DNA of 35,413 bases from Angelakisella sp. (GTDB lineage: Bacteria; Bacillota; Clostridia; Oscillospirales; Ruminococcaceae), in contig JAHHTQ010000022.1 of NCBI GenBank assembly GCA_020024555.1, positions 1 to 35,413 on the forward strand, in the 5' to 3' direction. Positions 32,966 to 35,413 of the stretch are shown piece by piece. How positions within the stretch are numbered: position 1 is the first letter of the stretch; each line of letters begins with the position of its first letter. The notes under the pieces were generated by a model. The model saw nothing but the letters and a program-made list of their open reading frames with translations. It did no database searches and had not been told where the DNA came from. The translations under genes were made by a program, and so were the position numbers.

Positions 32966-33451
32966 ATGTTAAATATAAAAATAATTGCGATAGGAAAAAT
33001 AAAAGATAAGTGGATAATTGACGGTATTGAGGAATATGAAAAGAGATTGAAAGCATACTGTAAATTCACCATTGCTGAATTAAAGGAATATAAACTTCCG
33101 CTCTGTCCGTCACAATCGGATATCGATAAGGGAATAGAAAACGAAGGAAACGACATACTCAAAGAAATAGAAAAAGATAGCAATAATATTGTAATTGCTA
33201 TGTGTATCGAGGGAAAACAGTTATCTTCAAATGAACTTGCGCAAACTATTGAAAATTATTCCTTCAAAAGCGCCAATATAACTTTTGTGATAGGTGGCAG
33301 TTATGGACTTTCAGAAAATGTGAAAAACCGAGCGGATTTTAAATTATCCGTATCAAAAATGACTTTTCCTCATCAAGTATTTCGTATGATTTTAGCGGAA
33401 CAGATATATAGGGCTTTTTCAATTATGAATAATGGGAAATATCATAAATAA
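32966..33451 (+). CDS. rlmH: 23S rRNA (pseudouridine1915-N3)-methyltransferase
   Basis: SPOUT-fold methyltransferase acting on assembled 70S ribosomes at helix 69. 161 residues with the knotted SAM-binding C-terminus: FVIGGSYGLSENVKNRADF, then SKMTFPHQVFRMILAEQIYRA and the closing NNGKYHK. The N-terminus MLNIKIIAIGKIKDKWI is the family start. The ribosome binding site is weak (AATAGGGAAA). Confidence 0.96.
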   Translation: MLNIKIIAIGKIKDKWIIDGIEEYEKRLKAYCKFTIAELKEYKLPLCPSQSDIDKGIENEGNDILKEIEKDSNNIVIAMCIEGKQLSSNELAQTIENYSFKSANITFVIGGSYGLSENVKNRADFKLSVSKMTFPHQVFRMILAEQIYRAFSIMNNGKYHK

Positions 33452-33507
33452 AATTTATACTCATAAAAAAACAGAATGTATAATAATTTGCGAAAGGTAA
33501 TAATATT

Positions 33508-34434
33508 ATGCCAATAAATATACCAAATGATTTACCGGCATACTCGGTACTGGAAAAAGAAAATGTATTTTTGATGACAGAGCAGAGAGCAAAGACACAA
33601 GACATACGCGCATTAAAAATAGTTATCGTAAACCTTATGCCAAAAAAAATAGAGACAGAAACACAAATTTTGCGGGTGCTTGGAAATACGCCGTTACAAG
33701 TGGATATAGAACTTGTGCAGATGAGTACGCATACATCAAAAAATACACCGCAAGAGCATTTGTTAAAATTCTATAAGACTTTTGACGATATAAAAGAAAA
33801 TTACTATGACGGTATGATAATAACAGGCGCTCCTGTGGAACAGATAGACTTTGAACAAGTTGATTATTGGAATGAACTTTGCGGAATAATGGAATGGAGT
33901 AAAACTCACGTTTTTTCTGTATTTCATATTTGTTGGGGCGCGCAGGCAGGACTATACTATCACTATAATATACAAAAACATTTATTATCAAAAAAAATGT
34001 TCGGTATATATAATCATCGTATAACAATGGTAAATCACCCATTATTGCGTGGATTTGATGAAGAGTTTTTTGCGCCACACAGCAGACATACTACTGTTTA
34101 TGCAAAGGATATTGAAAAATGTGAAAATCTTGATGTGCTTGCAATTTCAAATGAGGCAGGAGTATATTTGATTGCTGATAAAGAGTGCAGACAGATATTT
34201 GTTACAGGTCATTCAGAGTATGACAGATATACTTTGCATAACGAATATCAAAGAGATTTGTCGCAAAAACTAAATATAGATATGCCATATAATTATTATA
34301 ACAGTGATGATATAACGATAAGACCGAGTATAAAGTGGAGAAGCCATGCAAATTTATTGTATCAAAATTGGTTAAATTATTTTGTGTATCAAAAGACTCC
34401 GTTTAATATCGAAAATATAAAAATCAGTTTATAG
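33508..34434 (+). CDS. metA: Homoserine O-acetyltransferase of the MetA family
   Basis: First committed step of methionine synthesis, acylating homoserine. 308 residues; catalytic Cys142 (FHICWGAQ), His235 and Glu237 (TGHSEYDR) are in place. Residue 111 is Glu (GAPVEQ); in the MetA family Glu here favours acetyl-CoA, as in Bacillus cereus, and Gly favours succinyl-CoA, as in E. coli. So this enzyme is predicted to be an acetyltransferase despite MetA homology. GAAAGG precedes the ATG. The 56-base upstream gap has no room for a SAM riboswitch. Confidence 0.96.
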   Translation: MPINIPNDLPAYSVLEKENVFLMTEQRAKTQDIRALKIVIVNLMPKKIETETQILRVLGNTPLQVDIELVQMSTHTSKNTPQEHLLKFYKTFDDIKENYYDGMIITGAPVEQIDFEQVDYWNELCGIMEWSKTHVFSVFHICWGAQAGLYYHYNIQKHLLSKKMFGIYNHRITMVNHPLLRGFDEEFFAPHSRHTTVYAKDIEKCENLDVLAISNEAGVYLIADKECRQIFVTGHSEYDRYTLHNEYQRDLSQKLNIDMPYNYYNSDDITIRPSIKWRSHANLLYQNWLNYFVYQKTPFNIENIKISL

Positions 34435-34444
34435 TTTAATTTTC

Positions 34445-34485
34445 AGAACAAGGGGTACTGGCAAAAAACCTCTTGTTCTTTATAT
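34445..34485 (+). terminator. metA terminator
   Basis: AGAACAAGGGGT (34445-34456) pairs with ACCTCTTGTTCT (34468-34479) with one G.U pair; a short T/A-rich tail follows. Confidence 0.8.
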
Positions 34486-34516
34486 ATAATAAAATTAAGA
34501 AAAAATTAAAAAGTCC

Positions 34517-34545
34517 TTGACAATTAGAAAAATAAGTGATATACT
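34517..34545 (+). promoter_or_regulatory. Promoter for tRNA-Arg
   Basis: TTGACA (34517-34522), 17 bases, TATACT (34540-34545), close to consensus as usual for tRNA genes. Confidence 0.85.
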
Positions 34546-34568
34546 TATAAAGCTGTAAAAAAGAATAT

Positions 34569-34645
34569 GCGCTTGTAGCTCAGCTGGATAGAGTACTTGG
34601 CTACGAACCAAGGGGTCAGGGGTTCGAATCCCTTCAAGCGCGCCA
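34569..34645 (+). tRNA. tRNA-Arg, anticodon ACG
   Basis: A full cloverleaf of 77 bases with encoded CCA. The acceptor GCGCTTG (34569-34575) pairs with CAAGCGC (34635-34641). The D-arm is AGCTCAGCTGGATAGAGT. The anticodon stem CTTGG/CCAAG encloses CTACGAA, giving anticodon ACG (read as ICG after A-to-I editing, decoding CGU/CGC/CGA). The T-loop is GGTTCGAATCC. No other tRNA genes are adjacent. Confidence 0.97.
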
Positions 34646-34725
34646 GTGGCGAAACGCCACTCGTATGACGTGAGCAATTTTTTGTTCACGTCTTTTTTAT
34701 ATTCTCACGTCATAAAAAAGTAAAA
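34645..34725. repeat. Direct repeat copy 1 (hairpin plus terminator unit)
   Basis: Begins at the last base of the tRNA. It contains GTGGCG-AAA-CGCCAC (34646-34660). Next is the terminator-like stem GACGTGAGCAA/TTGTTCACGTC with a TTTT loop and T6 run (34667-34698), which probably ends the tRNA transcript. CTCACGTCAT (34704-34713) can compete for ATGACGTGAG (34665-34674). It is nearly identical to 35144-35226. Confidence 0.9.
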
Positions 34726-34766
34726 ATATAGCAACTATCTACCGAAATTTTATCTATACTTTTAAC

Positions 34767-34794
34767 TTGACATATAAACAGTATTTGATATAAT
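34767..34794 (+). promoter_or_regulatory. Promoter of the antisense RNA
   Basis: TTGACA (34767-34772), 16 bases, TATAAT (34789-34794): both hexamers are perfect consensus, the strongest promoter in the window, with no open frame downstream on this strand. Confidence 0.9.
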
Positions 34795-34800
34795 ATAAAT

Positions 34801-34889
34801 AGAAACAGGCACTACTGATAAACAGTGTGTCCTCATTAATGATTACAAAAAAGTAACTGCTAACTTTGGACGAGGGCAGTTACTTTTTT
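34801..34889 (+). ncRNA. Putative antitoxin small RNA (RatA-like)
   Basis: A predicted ~89-base RNA from the consensus promoter to a terminator whose T6 run ends at 34889. The 5' part can fold (ACTG/CAGT with flanking CAC/GTG, within 34809-34828). The terminator stem GTAACTGC/GCAGTTAC is shared, on the opposite strand, with the end of the small peptide gene. RNAs from the two promoters would overlap by about 40 bases at their 3' ends, the arrangement of type I antitoxins such as RatA. It encodes no peptide that I can support. Confidence 0.75.
34847..34889. terminator. Shared bidirectional terminator of toxin mRNA and antisense RNA
   Basis: AAAAAAGTAACTGC (34847-34860) and GCAGTTACTTTTTT (34876-34889) are exact complements across a 15-base loop. 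The toxin stop codon (34882-34880) lies inside the stem, so the RNA ends of the two genes are forced to be complementary. Confidence 0.9.
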
Positions 34890-34987
34890 ATATTTGTGAA
34901 TATGTACATCGCAAGTCCAAAGACTGCAACAGCTACACCTAAAATTAAAGTTAATAAATCTATTAATTCAGAAAGTGTTATATACAT
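34880..34987 (-). CDS. Small hydrophobic peptide, putative type I toxin (TxpA/holin-like)
   Basis: A 35-residue peptide starting MYITLSELIDLLTLIL and ending in a basic NIKK tail. One hydrophobic span covers roughly residues 9-30, with a polar N-terminal MYITLSE. This is the size and layout of the Hol_Tox/TxpA membrane toxins of Firmicutes (which often begin M-x-T-Y-E/S and end in Lys). The ribosome binding site AGGAGGTGAT (34991-35000 region) is perfect, 7 bases from the ATG. The longer frame reaching 35188 has no supporting site. A type I toxin depolarising the membrane is inferred from form and context; no activity is shown. Confidence 0.78.
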   Translation of the reverse strand: MYITLSELIDLLTLILGVAVAVFGLAMYIFTNIKK

Positions 34988-34994
34988 CTTATCA

Positions 34995-35063
34995 CCTCCT
35001 CTCAAATGAAAAAGAGAGGAGCAAAAAAGTTTTTCACGTCCTCTCTTTTTATTTAAAGAGGAC
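34995..35063 (-). promoter_or_regulatory. Toxin mRNA leader with four mutually exclusive pairing segments
   Basis: On the minus strand, in transcript order: Z (GTCCTCTTT, 35063-35055), A (AAAAAGAGAGGA, 35050-35039), B (TCCTCTCTTTTT, 35020-35009) and S, the ribosome binding site (GAGAGGAGG, 35003-34995). Z-A pair over 9 bp (one G.U), A-B over 12 bp, and B-S over 8 bp. Z-A with B-S hides the ribosome binding site; A-B frees it. Confidence 0.7.
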
Positions 35064-35097
35064 AACTGCCTACCGTTTGTGTAGTACCTGTGAATAT

Positions 35098-35126
35098 ATA
35101 TTAACATAAAATATATATGTAGGCAA
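35098..35126 (-). promoter_or_regulatory. Promoter of the toxin gene
   Basis: Minus strand TTGCCT (35126-35121), 17 bases, TAATAT (35103-35098) with TGT directly before it (extended -10). The start is predicted near 35091, leaving a ~104-base leader. Confidence 0.6.
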
Positions 35127-35143
35127 CAAAAGTAAATAATTTT

Positions 35144-35226
35144 AGTGGCGAACCGCCACTTATATGACGTGAGCAATTTTTTGTTCACGTCTTTTTTTAT
35201 ACTCTCACGTCATAAAAAGAGTAAAA
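35144..35226. repeat. Direct repeat copy 2 (hairpin plus terminator unit)
   Basis: Nearly identical to 34645-34725: GTGGCG-AAC-CGCCAC (35145-35159), the GACGTGAGCAA/TTGTTCACGTC stem with a T run (35166-35198) and CTCACGTCAT (35204-35213). Similarity stops after the ATAAAAA(G)AGTAAAA end. It lies 18 bases upstream of the toxin -35 box. Confidence 0.9.
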
Positions 35227-35297
35227 TCATACCCACTTTCTAACAAAATTTATTTTAATTTTTATATTACTATCCCAAACAAGTAAAAAAACTCTCC

Positions 35298-35335
35298 TTT
35301 CAGTATCATCTGAGCGAAAGCGAATGATACTGAAA
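35298..35335. repeat. Palindrome with GAAA-capped, tandem-G.A core, copy 1
   Basis: TTTCAGTATCAT and ATGATACTGAAA form a 12-bp stem. Inside lie CT-GA-GC, a GAAA tetraloop, then GC-GA. The paired GA/GA steps plus a short bulge on one side resemble a kink-turn. A related unit follows at 35388. Confidence 0.7.
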
Positions 35336-35387
35336 AAAGATTAAATTACCTATTACATAATAGTAGATGAACAAAACTTATCTGATG

Positions 35388-35413
35388 TATCATTCGAGCG
35401 AAAGCGAGTGATA
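35388..35413. repeat. Palindrome with GAAA-capped core, copy 2 (cut by window end)
   Basis: TATCATTCGAGCGAAAGCG and the following AGTGATA repeat the core of the unit at 35298 with compensating changes in the stem (T.G pair for T-A). The window ends within or at its outer stem. No gene is seen in 34988-35413. Confidence 0.7.

Noticed and set aside
33452..33507. SAM riboswitch ahead of metA
   Set aside because: Only 56 bases are available and no K-turn or pseudoknot core is seen.
33635..34078. 147-codon open frame on the minus strand
   Set aside because: Antisense shadow of metA, which has all catalytic residues on the plus strand.
34495..34689. 64-codon minus-strand frame starting MNKKLLTSYEWRFAT
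   Set aside because: It runs antisense through the tRNA. Its start resembles the frame at 35188 only because both begin inside the direct repeat.
34988..35188. N-terminal extension of the small toxin frame to 102 residues
   Set aside because: No ribosome binding site at its start, it crosses the predicted promoter and the direct repeat, and the ATG at 34987 has a perfect site.
34569..35226. Genomic island integrated at tRNA-Arg
   Set aside because: The repeat starts at the tRNA's last base, but no part of the tRNA 3' end is duplicated at the second repeat and there is no integrase in view.

Overview
The window is AT-rich chromosomal DNA from a low-GC Gram-positive bacterium, most likely an anaerobic gut-type member of class Clostridia (Oscillospirales/Ruminococcaceae-like). 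The evidence is the mix of formate-tetrahydrofolate ligase, a two-gene iron-sulfur L-serine dehydratase, a four-cysteine ribosomal protein L28, a class B sortase, a RING/zinc-ribbon membrane protein with a DUF2628-like tail, the short ProS type, and strong AGGAGG ribosome binding sites. No phage, transposase, rRNA or CRISPR was seen. Genus cannot be set from the sequence alone. Almost everything is housekeeping or cell-envelope content; the accessory-looking part is the last ~850 bases.

Layout: (1) 1-5.6 kb: fhs (+), then leftward a secreted N-acetylmuramoyl-L-alanine amidase and a parA-comFB pair. (2) 5.9-8.6 kb: purC (+), then leftward galU and a zinc-ribbon membrane protein. (3) 8.8-12.4 kb: a PLP aminotransferase overlapping trpS, an aldose-1-epimerase-like gene and rpmB. 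(4) 12.6-18.9 kb: two TrkA-type potassium regulators, a lipoprotein-type sortase B, a DHHW-family protein that has lost its catalytic motifs, and glycogen phosphorylase. (5) 18.95-22.6 kb, leftward: an ECF sigma factor with a membrane partner that looks like a shortened beta-propeller anti-sigma protein, and the sdaAB-sdaAA serine dehydratase. (6) 22.9-26.4 kb: acpP, proS, a YbjQ-like protein and an MFS transporter. (7) 26.6-29.6 kb, leftward: holA-TOPRIM and a secreted C-terminally anchored protein. (8) 30-34.4 kb: the rpsF-ssb-rpsR operon with a leader that can mask its own ribosome binding site, then dCMP deaminase, a free-standing FakA C-terminal-like domain, a DUF4116-like protein, a duplicated-barrel protein, rlmH and metA. 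(9) 34.57-35.4 kb: tRNA-Arg(ACG), then a previously unannotated small locus.

The most interesting locus is at 34.77-35.13 kb. A perfect-consensus promoter drives a ~89-nt RNA that converges on a 35-residue single-membrane-span peptide gene with a consensus ribosome binding site. The two share a bidirectional terminator, the layout of a TxpA/RatA-like type I toxin-antitoxin. The peptide mRNA leader holds four segments that can form competing helices, one of which hides the ribosome binding site. The whole cassette is bracketed by two ~82-bp direct repeats, each with a 6-bp hairpin and a terminator hairpin. Beyond it lie two GAAA-capped palindromes with tandem G.A geometry, the second cut by the window end. 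Promoters and terminators listed here were found by eye from consensus and spacing; none has experimental support.
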